A stretch of 60,919 nt of DNA from Bacteroidota bacterium (GTDB taxonomy: Bacteria; Bacteroidota; Bacteroidia; Bacteroidales; CG2-30-32-10): positions 1-60,919 of the forward strand of contig JACAAW010000006.1 of NCBI GenBank assembly GCA_013377115.1, written 5' to 3'. The notes below the pieces were generated by a model. That model did not search any database, was not told the origin of the DNA, and saw nothing but the letters and a program-made list of their open reading frames with translations. Below are positions 32,955 to 42,239 of this stretch, piece after piece. The position numbers and the translations under genes were made by a program. Position 1 is the first letter of the stretch. Every line of letters starts with the position of its first letter.

Positions 32955-34221
32955 GGTTTCATTTACAGTTGTTTTACTGTTAATTATGTTTTCTGGTTTG
33001 GTTCATTCTCAAACAGTTATTAGTTCACCATATTCAAGATATGGTTTGGGAAAATTGCAAAATAGCAATCAGGCATACACTATGTCGATGGGAGGAGTTG
33101 GTTATGGAATTAGAAATTCGAGTATAATAAATTTTTCAAATCCAGCATCATACAATTGTGCCGATACGCTTTCTTTTGTTTTCGAAACAGGAGTTTATAG
33201 CAATTTTTCAGTAATGAAAACAAAGGAATTAAGTCAGAATAGAAACTATACTTCCTTAAGTTATCTTTTGTTTGGTTTTCCCGTAACAAAATGGTGGGGA
33301 GTTGGCTTGGGTGTGTTGCCTTATAGTAATGTTGGATATAAAATTTCTGACGAGCAAACTATTGCAAATGTGGGAAGAACAGATTTTACTTATGAAGGTT
33401 CTGGTGGATTAAACAAAGTTTTTATTGGGAATTCTTTTAAACCTTTCAAGAATTTTTCTATCGGATTTAATGCTTCGTACGTCTTTGGAGCATTGGTAAA
33501 AACACGTACTGTTAATTTTCCTGATTCTGTGTCGTTTTTCAACTATAAAATAAAGAACAATACCAATGTTGGTGATTTTTCATTTAATTACGGATTACAG
33601 TACATTTTGCCATTAAAAAAGGGGAATTCATTAAATTTCGGACTTGTTTTTAGTAATTCTCAAAAAATGGGTGCCAGCAAAGATGAATTAGGAATCAGGT
33701 TTCTTCCTCAAACTGGTGGTGGAATTATTGTTAAAGACACTGTTGCTTTTACCTCCGACTTGTCTGGGGATATCGTTATTCCAACTTCAATTGGCGGAGG
33801 AATTGTTTTTAAAAGAACCGAAAAATTGCTAATTGGTGCTGATGTAAATTGGCAAAATTGGTCAAAATACACATCTTTTGGTGAATCTGATTCCTTGAAA
33901 AATAGCATGGACTTTGCTTTTGGAGGTCAATTTATTCCAAATAGTACTTCATCAAGTAGTTATTTTAAGAAAATGGCTTATAGGTTAGGTGTGAGATATG
34001 GTCAAACTTACCTTCAAATAAAAAACTCCCAATTAACTGAATATGCCGTTAGTTTTGGATTTACGTTTCCTCTAAGAAAAACCAGAACAACTGTTAATTT
34101 AGCATTTGAACTTGGAGAAATGGGAACCTACGAAAACAATCTTCATAAAGAGCAGTTTGGCAGGGTGATGTTAACTTTCAATATCAAAGAAAGATGGTTT
34201 ATTAAGCCAAAATTTGATTAG
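32935..34221 (+). CDS. Outer-membrane beta-barrel protein, FadL/OMPP1-like
   Basis: 428 residues. Signal peptide MTNRIFKVSFTVVLLLIMFSGLVHSQ. The mature start SSPYSRYGLGKL, then MSMGGVGYGI and NFSNPASYN, is typical of a Bacteroidota family annotated as FadL-like or hypothetical outer-membrane proteins encoded next to lptC. Alternating hydrophobic/aromatic strands continue to the C-terminus, consistent with a barrel. Overlap with coaX and the short gap to lptC indicate an operon. A role in lipid or hydrophobic-compound transport is only suggested by the family. Confidence 0.8.
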   Translation: MTNRIFKVSFTVVLLLIMFSGLVHSQTVISSPYSRYGLGKLQNSNQAYTMSMGGVGYGIRNSSIINFSNPASYNCADTLSFVFETGVYSNFSVMKTKELSQNRNYTSLSYLLFGFPVTKWWGVGLGVLPYSNVGYKISDEQTIANVGRTDFTYEGSGGLNKVFIGNSFKPFKNFSIGFNASYVFGALVKTRTVNFPDSVSFFNYKIKNNTNVGDFSFNYGLQYILPLKKGNSLNFGLVFSNSQKMGASKDELGIRFLPQTGGGIIVKDTVAFTSDLSGDIVIPTSIGGGIVFKRTEKLLIGADVNWQNWSKYTSFGESDSLKNSMDFAFGGQFIPNSTSSSSYFKKMAYRLGVRYGQTYLQIKNSQLTEYAVSFGFTFPLRKTRTTVNLAFELGEMGTYENNLHKEQFGRVMLTFNIKERWFIKPKFD

Positions 34222-34243
34222 TTCAGAATTTAAGTTTTTTTCA

Positions 34244-34852
34244 ATGTCTTCTTCTTCAAAAAAAAATTCCATTTTTTCTAAAAAGAATCTTCTTTTTATT
34301 TGTTCCATTTTTTTGCTTTTTTTGTCTGCGTGCGAAAACGACATGAAGGTGATTAACTCGCTTGTTGCTGATAAAAAATTACCCGAAATGTCAGCAAAAG
34401 ATGTTGAAATGATTATTAGTGATTCTGGAAATGTAATTGCTTATATGACTACCAAGCAATTGGATAGGTATAATTTTGAACGACCTTATATTGAAATGCC
34501 AAAAGGAGTGAAAGTTTTGTTTTATGATAGCCTGAAACGTGTAAATGCCAGTCTGTCTGCAAGTTATGCAATAAATTACGAGAATGAAAAAGTAATGGAT
34601 GTTAGAAGCAATGTAATTGTTGTTAATGTTAAAGGCCAAGTTTTAAATACAGAACATCTTGTTTGGAATCAAAAAACCAAGCGAATTTATTCTGATGTTT
34701 TTGTGAAAGTGACCACTCAAGATGAAATAATAAAGGGAACCGGTCTTGATGCTGACGAACAATTTGATAAATGGAAGATTACCCATGTCACGGGAACCAT
34801 TATGGTGAAAAATGATAAAGAAGGCGAGAATGATTCAACAAATACAAAATAA
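34244..34852 (+). CDS. lptC: LPS export periplasmic protein LptC-like lipoprotein
   Basis: 202 residues from the ATG at 34244; the frame extends to a TTG at 34214 but that would overlap the preceding gene and add no signal. The N-terminus has a basic stretch, a hydrophobic segment and a lipobox LSAC with Cys at 30. The remainder fits the LptC/LptA jellyroll: LPEMSAKDVEMIISDSG, YIEMPKGVKVLFYDS, RVNASLSASYAINYEN, DVRSNVIVVN, LNTEHLVWNQ, and IKGTGLDADEQFDKW. LptC passes LPS from the LptBFG transporter to LptA. It follows the barrel gene by 22 bases and precedes the CNNM gene by 12. Confidence 0.88.
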   Translation: MSSSSKKNSIFSKKNLLFICSIFLLFLSACENDMKVINSLVADKKLPEMSAKDVEMIISDSGNVIAYMTTKQLDRYNFERPYIEMPKGVKVLFYDSLKRVNASLSASYAINYENEKVMDVRSNVIVVNVKGQVLNTEHLVWNQKTKRIYSDVFVKVTTQDEIIKGTGLDADEQFDKWKITHVTGTIMVKNDKEGENDSTNTK

Positions 34853-34864
34853 TAAGAAAAATTA

Positions 34865-36124
34865 ATGGAAAATTGGATCGTTATTTTATTTACACTCCTA
34901 TTTTCTGCTTTTTTTTCGGGAATGGAAATCGCTTTCGTTTCAGCAAACTTATTGAAGATAGAACTCGATAAGAAGAAAGGATTAATTTCTGGAAGAATTC
35001 TTTCCCGGTTTTCTCAAAACCCAACCAATTTTATTGCTACCATGCTTGTTGGAAACAACATTTCTTTGGTTATTTATGGGGTTTTTATGGCTAAAATTTT
35101 GGAACCTGTTTTAATTAATTTTTTACCAGAAGCTTTTCAATCTGATTTTCTCTTTTTGACGATTCAAACCATTCTTTCTACTTTGTTGATTTTAATTGTT
35201 GCCGAATTTATGCCAAAAGTTTTTTTCCGCATCAACCCAAACTATATGTTAAGCGTTTTTTCAGTTCCTCTCATTGTAAGCTATTATTTTCTTTTTCCTG
35301 TTGTTTTTGTTACCATTTATTTATCCGAATTTATTCTTCAAAAAGTATTCAAAGTAAAGTTCATTTATGAGAAACGCGTTTTTGGAAGTGTTGATTTAGA
35401 CAATTATTTGAAAGAATTCACGGATGAAGATTCACATGTAAATGAGCAAAACCAGGAAATCAAGATGTTTCAAAATGCTATGGATTTTTCGGATATTAAG
35501 GTTCGGGAATGTATGATTCCTAGAACTGAAATTGTGGCAATAGAAGACAATGAAACAATTATTGATTTGAAAAATAAATTTATCGAAAGTGGTTTGTCAA
35601 AAGTGTTGATTTTTAACGAAAGTATTGATAATATTATTGGATACGCACATTCTTTCGACATGTTTAAAAATCCAAAAACGATTAACTCAATTCAAAGGCC
35701 AATTTTATTTGCTCCAGAAACACAAAAAATACAAGAACTTCTTACCTTATTGATTCAGCAGCAAAAGAGCATTGCAGTGGTTGTCGACGAATTTGGTGGC
35801 ACATCAGGCATGGTGACAGTTGAAGATATTATTGAAGAAATATTTGGTGAAATAAACGATGAATTTGATTTGGACAAATTGGTAGAAAAGCAAATCTCAG
35901 AAAATGAATTTCTTTTCTCTGGTCGCACGGAAATTGACTATATCAATGAAAAATATCATTTGAAAATTGAAGAATCAGACGATTATGAAACAATTGGAGG
36001 CTTTATTATCCATCACCATGAAAGTATTCCAAAAAAAGATGAAGTGATTGAAATTCATGATTTTATATTCACGATTGTTCAGGTCTCTGAAACAAAAATT
36101 GAACAAGTTATTCTTAAGATTTAG
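34865..36124 (+). CDS. CNNM/CorC-family (DUF21-CBS-CorC_HlyC) membrane protein
   Basis: 419 residues. Residues 1-165 are a CNNM (DUF21) transmembrane domain (FFSGMEIAFVSANLLKIEL, NPTNFIATMLVGNN, FMPKVFFRINP). A CBS pair follows (about 205-325; VRECMIPRTEIVAI, VVDEFGGTSGMVTVEDIIEEIFGEI). The C-terminal CorC_HlyC domain covers about 340-419 (FLFSGRTEIDYIN, ETIGGFIIHH). Homologues include the haemolysin-C/CorC group and magnesium transporters; GldE of gliding bacteria is a relative, but this copy has no gliding context. Last gene of the coaX-lptC operon. Confidence 0.92.
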   Translation: MENWIVILFTLLFSAFFSGMEIAFVSANLLKIELDKKKGLISGRILSRFSQNPTNFIATMLVGNNISLVIYGVFMAKILEPVLINFLPEAFQSDFLFLTIQTILSTLLILIVAEFMPKVFFRINPNYMLSVFSVPLIVSYYFLFPVVFVTIYLSEFILQKVFKVKFIYEKRVFGSVDLDNYLKEFTDEDSHVNEQNQEIKMFQNAMDFSDIKVRECMIPRTEIVAIEDNETIIDLKNKFIESGLSKVLIFNESIDNIIGYAHSFDMFKNPKTINSIQRPILFAPETQKIQELLTLLIQQQKSIAVVVDEFGGTSGMVTVEDIIEEIFGEINDEFDLDKLVEKQISENEFLFSGRTEIDYINEKYHLKIEESDDYETIGGFIIHHHESIPKKDEVIEIHDFIFTIVQVSETKIEQVILKI

Positions 36125-36165
36125 TCGTTTTTGAATTGAAGCGAAACATCAAACGAAAGATTTGC

Positions 36166-36173
36166 TATCTTTG
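36166..36173 (+). promoter_or_regulatory. -7 element (TATCTTTG) of the ABC-F gene
   Basis: TATCTTTG matches TAnnTTTG and lies 17 bases before the ATG at 36191. Transcription would start near 36180 with a very short leader. Confidence 0.45.
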
Positions 36174-36190
36174 CCACCTCAAATAAATTT

Positions 36191-38140
36191 ATGATTTCGG
36201 TTAACAATCTTTCTATTAGCTTTACAGGCACCTACTTATTCGATGATGTTTCATTTATCGTAAATGATCGTGACCGAATTGGTTTGGTAGGAAAAAATGG
36301 TGCAGGAAAATCTACTTTATTAAAAATCCTATCAGGTCTCCAAGAAGCTGAAAAAGGAACTTTTGTTAAGCCTAATGATACAACAATTGGTTATTTGCCT
36401 CAGGAGCTTAAGAATAAAAGCAACAAGACGATTTTAAATGAGGCGCTTTCAGCTTTTGTTGAAGCAAAGGATCTTGAATCCAAAATAAAGCATTATACTT
36501 CGGAAATTTCGAAAAGAACTGATTATGAATCGGATGCATATTATCAAATAATCCACCAGCTTACAGATGCAAATGAAAGATTTCAAATTATTGGAGGTCA
36601 CACGATGCAGGCTGATGCAGAAAGAGTTCTGATTGGACTTGGATTTACTCAAAACGATTTCGAAAGACCGATTAGTGAGTTTAGTGGTGGCTGGCAAATG
36701 CGTGTTGAACTTGCAAAAATCTTACTTCAAAAACCAGATGTGTTATTACTGGATGAGCCAACGAATCACCTTGATATAGAGTCAATTCAGTGGTTAGAAG
36801 ATTTCTTGATTGGATATTTTGGTGCAGTTGTTTTGGTTTCTCACGATAGGGCTTTTCTGGACAATATTACTCAACGAACTATTGAAATTTCTTTAGGGAA
36901 AATTTATGATTTCAAGGCATGTTACTCAGACTATTTGATTTTGCGGGCTGAAGGTCGCGAACAACAGATGGCAACCTACAATAATCAGCAAAAGCAAATT
37001 CAGGATATTGAAAAATTTATTACCCGGTTTAGAGCGCAAGCTACCAAAGCAAAGCAGGTTCAATCAAGGATAAAACTGCTTGATAAAATCGATAGAGTGG
37101 AAGTTGAGGCAATTGATAGTTCGGCAATTCATTTTAGATTTCCTCCAGCTCCACATTGCGGAAAAGTAATGGTTGAGGCTGAAAATCTTTCGAAAGCTTA
37201 TGGAAATAAGAAAGTTTTATCAAATTTAACTTTTTTGGTAAATAAAGGAGAACGGGTTGCGCTCGTTGGGAAAAATGGAGAAGGAAAAACAACATTGTCT
37301 AGAATAATTATCAAAGATCTTGATTATGAGGGAAGTTGCAAGCTCGGACATAATGTTTCGGTTGGGTATTATGCTCAAAATCAGGCAGATTTACTTAATC
37401 CAGACAAAACAGTTTTTGAAACTATCGATGATATCGCAGTTGGTGAAATCAGAACTAAAATTAGAAATATCTTAGGATCTTTTCTTTTTGGTGCAGAAGC
37501 AATTGACAAAAAAGTTAAAGTATTATCTGGTGGTGAAAAATCACGTTTGGCATTGGCAAAACTTTTATTGACTCCTGTGAATTTATTGGTTTTGGATGAG
37601 CCAACAAATCATTTGGATATGCAATCCAAAGATATTTTAAAAAATGCTTTGAATAAATATGATGGAACTTTAATCATCGTTTCGCACGATAGGGATTTTC
37701 TTCAAGGTTTAACCAATAAGGTTTACGAGTTTAAAAATCAGAAAATTAAGGAATATATTGGTGATATTTATAATTTCTTGCAGTCAAGAAAAATGGAATC
37801 GCTTAAGCAATTGGAGAAGAAAACCAATGATAATCTGAAGGTTGCTGTTTCTGGTGAATCTCAAAATAAAGTTAATAGAGAAAAAAGGAAGCTTTTCGAA
37901 AAGGAGTTACGGAAAATTGAAACTCAAATCGAGCGCAGCGAGAAGGAAATTGATAGATTGGAAAAGGAAATTAAAGCAATTGATGATATTTTGCTCAATC
38001 CTGAAACTTACAAAGAAGCTTTAAAATCAAAGGATTTTTACTCGAACTATGAAGAATTAAAAGGTCAACTCGAAAAGGAAATGCAAATTTGGGAAGAGCT
38101 CAATAGTAAAGCTGATGAATTGAAGAATTCTGAAATCTAA
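36191..38140 (+). CDS. ABC-F family ATPase (Uup/YdiF-like)
   Basis: 649 residues, two fused ATPase domains and no membrane segments. First domain: Walker A GKNGAGKST (from residue 34), signature FSGGWQMR, Walker B LLLDEPTNHLD. A charged linker (about 240-330; RFRAQATKAKQVQSRIK) corresponds to the ABC-F tRNA-interaction region. Second domain: GKNGEGKTT, LSGGEKSR, LVLDEPTNHLD. A C-terminal coiled coil rich in Lys/Glu covers about 545-649. ABC-F proteins act on ribosomes rather than in transport. The extended C-terminal coiled coil resembles the Uup subgroup. Its stop codon overlaps that of the convergent pgi gene by three bases. Confidence 0.93.
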   Translation: MISVNNLSISFTGTYLFDDVSFIVNDRDRIGLVGKNGAGKSTLLKILSGLQEAEKGTFVKPNDTTIGYLPQELKNKSNKTILNEALSAFVEAKDLESKIKHYTSEISKRTDYESDAYYQIIHQLTDANERFQIIGGHTMQADAERVLIGLGFTQNDFERPISEFSGGWQMRVELAKILLQKPDVLLLDEPTNHLDIESIQWLEDFLIGYFGAVVLVSHDRAFLDNITQRTIEISLGKIYDFKACYSDYLILRAEGREQQMATYNNQQKQIQDIEKFITRFRAQATKAKQVQSRIKLLDKIDRVEVEAIDSSAIHFRFPPAPHCGKVMVEAENLSKAYGNKKVLSNLTFLVNKGERVALVGKNGEGKTTLSRIIIKDLDYEGSCKLGHNVSVGYYAQNQADLLNPDKTVFETIDDIAVGEIRTKIRNILGSFLFGAEAIDKKVKVLSGGEKSRLALAKLLLTPVNLLVLDEPTNHLDMQSKDILKNALNKYDGTLIIVSHDRDFLQGLTNKVYEFKNQKIKEYIGDIYNFLQSRKMESLKQLEKKTNDNLKVAVSGESQNKVNREKRKLFEKELRKIETQIERSEKEIDRLEKEIKAIDDILLNPETYKEALKSKDFYSNYEELKGQLEKEMQIWEELNSKADELKNSEI

Positions 38141-39486
38141 TTTTTCAGTCTTTTATCTAATTCTTCTTTTTGTTTTTCAAAACCTGGCTTTCCAAGTAAT
38201 GCGAACATATTAGCTTTATAAGCTTCAACTCCAGGTTGATCGAATGGATTGACATCCAAAACATAACCGCTCAATGCACAGGCAAATTCAAAAAAGTAAA
38301 TCAATTCACCTAGATTCTCTTCATCCAATTTTGGAATAGTTATTTTGATGTTTGGAACGTTTCCATCAACGTGTGCCAGCATGGTTCCTGCTTCTGCCTT
38401 TTCATTAATCTCTTGAATATTTCTACCGGCGAGGAAATTCAAACCATCTAAATCATTTTCATCGAAAGGAACTTTTAAACTGTTTTTTGAATTTTCAACA
38501 GAAAGAACTGTTTCGAAAATTATTCTCAAACCATCTTGAACGTATTGTCCCATTGAATGCAAATCTGTTGAAAAATTTACTCCAGCAGGAAATATTCCTT
38601 TGCTTTCTTTTCCTTCGCTCTCGCCATAGAGTTGCTTCCACCATTCCGTAAAGTATTGAAGGTAAGGTTGAAAGTTTGCCAAAATTTCAATTTTCTTTCC
38701 TTTTTGATAAAGTAAATTTCTGACCACGGAATATAAAACAGCTGGATTTTCTTCAATTTTTGATGAAGCTTTTAATGTAGTTTCCATTTTTCTTGCACCT
38801 TCAACAATTTTTTTAATGTCGAAACCAGCTGCAGCAATTGGCAAGAGGCCAACTGGAGTTAAAACTGAATATCTTCCACCAACGTCATCAGGTATACCGA
38901 ATGTTTTATAATTTTCGGTAGTTGCTAATTGTTTTAATGCGCCTCTGGAAAAATCTGTCACGGCCACAATTCTTTGATTTGCAGCTTCTTTGCCGTATTT
39001 ATTTTCTATATGGTTTTTTAATAGACGAAAAGCTAAAGCAGGTTCGGTGGTAGTTCCTGATTTTGAAATAACTACAATCGAATAATCTTTATTATTTAAT
39101 AATTCCAAAAGTTCAAAATGATAATCTTCACTGATGTTATTTCCTGCATAAATAACAAATGGTTTTTTTTGATTATTGCTCAACGCAGCGAATTGATTGT
39201 TTAAAGCATCAATAACTGCTTTCGCTCCTAAATAAGAACCTCCAATTCCAACAACAACAATTAAATCGGAATTATTTGAAATAATTTCTGCGGATTTATT
39301 TATTTCATCCAATTGATCATTGGAAATGGAAGATGGCAAATCTACCCAACCCAAAAAATCATTTCCTTTTCCTTTTTTGTTGATTAGATCAGAGTGATGC
39401 TGACTAATAATTGATTGATAAGCATCAATCTCATTTTGAGTTATGATTCCTATTGTTTTTTTGATATCAATTTTTAAATTTATCAT
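38137..39486 (-). CDS. pgi: Glucose-6-phosphate isomerase
   Basis: 449 residues, the shorter Bacillus-type length. It interconverts glucose 6-phosphate and fructose 6-phosphate in the cytoplasm. Visible family motifs are VVGIGGSYLGAKA, ISKSGTTTEPALAFR, GGRYSVLTPVGLLP, and LHSMGQYVQDG. It is the last gene of the five-gene minus-strand operon starting with the MlaE-like permease, 20 bases after the membrane methyltransferase gene. Identification is firm; the operon company is not functionally explained. Confidence 0.96.
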   Translation of the reverse strand: MINLKIDIKKTIGIITQNEIDAYQSIISQHHSDLINKKGKGNDFLGWVDLPSSISNDQLDEINKSAEIISNNSDLIVVVGIGGSYLGAKAVIDALNNQFAALSNNQKKPFVIYAGNNISEDYHFELLELLNNKDYSIVVISKSGTTTEPALAFRLLKNHIENKYGKEAANQRIVAVTDFSRGALKQLATTENYKTFGIPDDVGGRYSVLTPVGLLPIAAAGFDIKKIVEGARKMETTLKASSKIEENPAVLYSVVRNLLYQKGKKIEILANFQPYLQYFTEWWKQLYGESEGKESKGIFPAGVNFSTDLHSMGQYVQDGLRIIFETVLSVENSKNSLKVPFDENDLDGLNFLAGRNIQEINEKAEAGTMLAHVDGNVPNIKITIPKLDEENLGELIYFFEFACALSGYVLDVNPFDQPGVEAYKANMFALLGKPGFEKQKEELDKRLKN

Positions 39487-39506
39487 GAAACCAGTATGTT
39501 TAATAA

Positions 39507-40106
39507 TTATTTACGTTTTAATTTTAAAAATGGAATAAGCATTGGAACTTCTTTTTTGTAAAATAAATATTCGTCGCCAAATTCTTTTATTAATCTTTTT
39601 TCTTCAAGAAATGAGCCCACAACGAGATATGCAATTATGCAAATCACTGCAGTGAGAGTTGAATAAGTTGGAAAACAAATAAAAAACCCCATAAACATTA
39701 CAAAAGTGGCTAAATAAATGGGATGTCTTACAATGCTATTAAATCCTTTTGTATTAAGTTTTGAATTCTCTGGTTTGGGTTTTGAAATTCCAAGAAATTC
39801 CATAGTGCTATAGTTTCTAAAAGCCAAAATAAAAAGAACTATTGAAATAATTACCAGAGTTAATCCTGAATATAAATAAGTTCGGGATGGTTTAAAAACA
39901 TAAAAGGAAATGGATGTTATTTGGAAATGCATAACAGGAAATAAATACAATACTGCTAAAATATTGTAAATTAGCCTGTAGCGATTGGTTCTTCTTTTTG
40001 GGAAAGCTTTAAAATAAAACTCCTTGCAATAATTGGTCGCGAAAAAGCTATGCAGAAAAAAATATAGAATCCAAACTAAAGATAAGGTTATTAATTCTGA
40101 TGGCAT
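39507..40106 (-). CDS. ICMT/PEMT-like membrane methyltransferase family protein
   Basis: 199 residues with five or so hydrophobic segments. The C-terminal half carries the isoprenylcysteine/phospholipid methyltransferase pattern VRHPIYLATFVMFMG, then SFLEEKRLIKEFGDEYLFY and VPMLIPF; the His of RHP and the EE...EFG..Y stretch bind SAM in this fold. The methyl acceptor is unknown: lipid, isoprenoid or small thiol are possible, and NnrU-like proteins are distant relatives. Five bases separate it from the cvpA gene, so it is cotranscribed. Confidence 0.8.
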   Translation of the reverse strand: MPSELITLSLVWILYFFLHSFFATNYCKEFYFKAFPKRRTNRYRLIYNILAVLYLFPVMHFQITSISFYVFKPSRTYLYSGLTLVIISIVLFILAFRNYSTMEFLGISKPKPENSKLNTKGFNSIVRHPIYLATFVMFMGFFICFPTYSTLTAVICIIAYLVVGSFLEEKRLIKEFGDEYLFYKKEVPMLIPFLKLKRK

Positions 40107-40111
40107 TATTG

Positions 40112-40630
40112 TTATTTGGTTTTTAATGAATCTTTCGGCGCTTCTGTATTGACAAATTTTAATTTTGGAAGAATGATAGGAGCTATTGATGAAATTGGAT
40201 TGTAAAGCATTGATTTGTTGCGAGTTTCTTTTGAAATCATCGTGCCTTTGTCATCTAATTTGTTAAATATCAATAAAATAACGCTAATAACCAATACCGT
40301 TTTTGCCAATCCAAATACCACTCCTAAAATTTTATTTGGAATGCCCAAAGCTAGCAGGTTAAGTGATTTTTCTAACATTTTTGCAAGAGTGAAAACAATA
40401 ATCAGAACTAAAATAAAAGTAATGATAAAAGCGATAATTGGAGTGTATTTTGGTCCCATTCCTAATGTATTTACCAAAAAACCAGCAGCAAAATTTGAAA
40501 AATAAACTCCACAATAAACGGCTAATATTAATGCAATTAATGAAGCCAATTCAACAACAAATCCCTTTGAGAAACCTTTGTAGGCGAACCAAATCAGTGG
40601 TATGCAAAATAAAATGTCGAGGAAGTTCAT
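40112..40630 (-). CDS. CvpA-family inner-membrane protein
   Basis: 172 residues, four hydrophobic segments. MNFLDILFCIPL, then YKGFSKGFVVELASLIALILAVYCGVYF, matches the CvpA (colicin V production) family start, and GIPNKILGVVFGLAKTVLV is its later conserved helix. CvpA proteins are linked to envelope homeostasis in Proteobacteria, with unknown mechanism. Lies 8 bases after the MlaF-like gene, supporting an envelope role in this operon. Confidence 0.87.
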   Translation of the reverse strand: MNFLDILFCIPLIWFAYKGFSKGFVVELASLIALILAVYCGVYFSNFAAGFLVNTLGMGPKYTPIIAFIITFILVLIIVFTLAKMLEKSLNLLALGIPNKILGVVFGLAKTVLVISVILLIFNKLDDKGTMISKETRNKSMLYNPISSIAPIILPKLKFVNTEAPKDSLKTK

Positions 40631-40638
40631 AAGCTGAT

Positions 40639-41385
40639 TTATTTTTTTAACCTTCTTAATAATTCTGTTGCATAAACAAAATCGTTTATTTCAGGATTGT
40701 CAGTTCTTAAAATAGAATCTTTATCACCGGTCCACCACAATTCTCCTTTAAAAATATATGCAATTTTATCGCCAATTTCAATAACGGAATTCATGTCGTG
40801 CGTATTGATAACAGTAGTGATTCCGTATTCTTGAGTTATTTCTGAAATCAAATTATCAATAAGAATAGATGTTTTTGGATCTAATCCAGAATTTGGTTCA
40901 TCGCAAAATAAATATTTAGGGTTCATCGCAATAGCTCTAGCAATTGCAACACGCTTTTTCATACCACCACTAATTTCAGCAGGAAATAATTTGTTGGAAT
41001 TCAATATGTTTACCCTGTTTAAACAAAAATTGGCTCTATCTGTCATTTCTTCTTCCGACATTTTTGTGAACATTGAAAGTGGAAATTTTACATTTTCTTC
41101 AACAGTCATTGAATCAAAAAGGGCAGAACCTTGAAACAACATTCCAATTTCTTTTCTAATTTCCTTTTTTTCTTCTAAAGGCATTTCAGAAAAAACTCGG
41201 TCATCATAAACAATTTGACCTTTGTCAATCTCAATCAATCCAACCAAACAGCGCATCAACACAGTTTTGCCGGAGCCGCTCTGACCAATAATTAAATTCG
41301 TTTTGCCGCGTTCGAAAGAAAAGGAAACGTTTTTTAAAACATCTCTTCCGTTAAATGATTTTGTAATATTTTTAACTTCAATCAT
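40639..41385 (-). CDS. MlaF-like ABC transporter ATPase
   Basis: 248 residues, single ATPase domain: Walker A GQSGSGKTV (about 34-42), signature SGGMKKRVAIARA, Walker B YLFCDEPNSGLDP, switch His in INTHDMNS. The SGGM(K/R)KR form is typical of MlaF/Ttg2A, the ATPase of the phospholipid-trafficking MCE transporters. Its ATG overlaps the stop codon of the MlaE-like permease gene by one base (TAATG), so the two are made together. No MCE-domain (MlaD) gene lies in this operon; it must be elsewhere or absent. Confidence 0.9.
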   Translation of the reverse strand: MIEVKNITKSFNGRDVLKNVSFSFERGKTNLIIGQSGSGKTVLMRCLVGLIEIDKGQIVYDDRVFSEMPLEEKKEIRKEIGMLFQGSALFDSMTVEENVKFPLSMFTKMSEEEMTDRANFCLNRVNILNSNKLFPAEISGGMKKRVAIARAIAMNPKYLFCDEPNSGLDPKTSILIDNLISEITQEYGITTVINTHDMNSVIEIGDKIAYIFKGELWWTGDKDSILRTDNPEINDFVYATELLRRLKK

Positions 41386-42116
41386 TAGAGTAATAATTTA
41401 GTTAAAATAAGGTTAAACAAAATAATCATAATGCTACTAAAAACAACCGCTTTTGTGCTTGAGCGTCCAACTTCTAGTGCGCCACCAGAAGTGTAATAAC
41501 CATTATAGCCAGATACAGAGGCGATTAAAAATGCAAAAACAATAGTTTTAATGATAGCATAGAAAACATGAAAAGGTTCAAAAAATATTTGAACACCATA
41601 AACGTAATTATGAGAAGTAACCAATCCAGTTAAGATACAAGCAAGCCAACCTCCAAAAATACCTAAAAACATACTGATGATAATTAAAATAGGATTGATT
41701 AGAAGTGAAGCAATAATTTTGGGCATTATTAGGTAATTTGCAGAATTAACGCCCATGATATCTAAGGCATCAATCTGTTCAGTAACTCTCATAGTACCAA
41801 TTTCAGAAGAAATTCTTGAACCAACTTTCCCAGCTAGAATTAAGCTTACGATTGTTGGAGAGAATTCAAGAATAACAGATTGGCGGGCAGTAAAACCTAC
41901 TGACCAAATAGGCATTAAAGGGCTGTCAATGTTTGCAGCAGTTTGCAAAGCAACAACTGCGCCCATAAAAACTGAAATAATGACAACAATTCCTAAGGAA
42001 TCAAGTCCTAAATTGTCAATTTCGGTAATAATGAGTTTTCGGAGTATCTTGCCTTTATCAGGTCTTTTAAAAACCTGACTCATTAATATGAAATACCTTC
42101 CTAAATGAAAAAACAT
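41385..42116 (-). CDS. MlaE-like ABC transporter permease
   Basis: 243 residues with about five to six hydrophobic segments. Family features are FMGAVVALQTA near the first helices, GSRISSEIGTMRVTEQIDALDIMGV (the EQIDAL hallmark of MlaE/YrbE permeases) and SGYNGYYTSGGALEVGRSSTKAVV. MlaE pairs with MlaF to move phospholipids between inner and outer membranes. First gene of the operon running to pgi. No TAnnTTTG was found directly upstream, so the promoter is unidentified. Confidence 0.9.
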   Translation of the reverse strand: MFFHLGRYFILMSQVFKRPDKGKILRKLIITEIDNLGLDSLGIVVIISVFMGAVVALQTAANIDSPLMPIWSVGFTARQSVILEFSPTIVSLILAGKVGSRISSEIGTMRVTEQIDALDIMGVNSANYLIMPKIIASLLINPILIIISMFLGIFGGWLACILTGLVTSHNYVYGVQIFFEPFHVFYAIIKTIVFAFLIASVSGYNGYYTSGGALEVGRSSTKAVVFSSIMIILFNLILTKLLL

Positions 42117-42197
42117 ATATTCTTAAAATTTTGGTAAAATTAAAGATTATTTGCGAATGTATTTTCAAGAAAGTGAATAATTAAATACCAATTTTAT

Positions 42198-42205
42198 TAA
42201 TTTTG
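42198..42205 (+). promoter_or_regulatory. -7 element (TAATTTTG) of the small-lipoprotein/SprT unit
   Basis: TAATTTTG matches TAnnTTTG, 34 bases before the ATG at 42240. It supports expression of the small lipoprotein gene and the SprT-like gene coupled to it. Confidence 0.45.
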
Positions 42206-42239
42206 CGTTTTCTATTAAAATACTTTAAACATCAAGCCG

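Noticed and set aside
34214..34243. TTG-initiated extension of lptC
   Set aside because: It overlaps the preceding gene's end and the lipoprotein signal begins naturally at the ATG at 34244.
34865..36124. Assignment of the CNNM protein as GldE
   Set aside because: The domain order fits, but no gliding genes adjoin it, and the lptC-linked copy is a general Bacteroidota feature.
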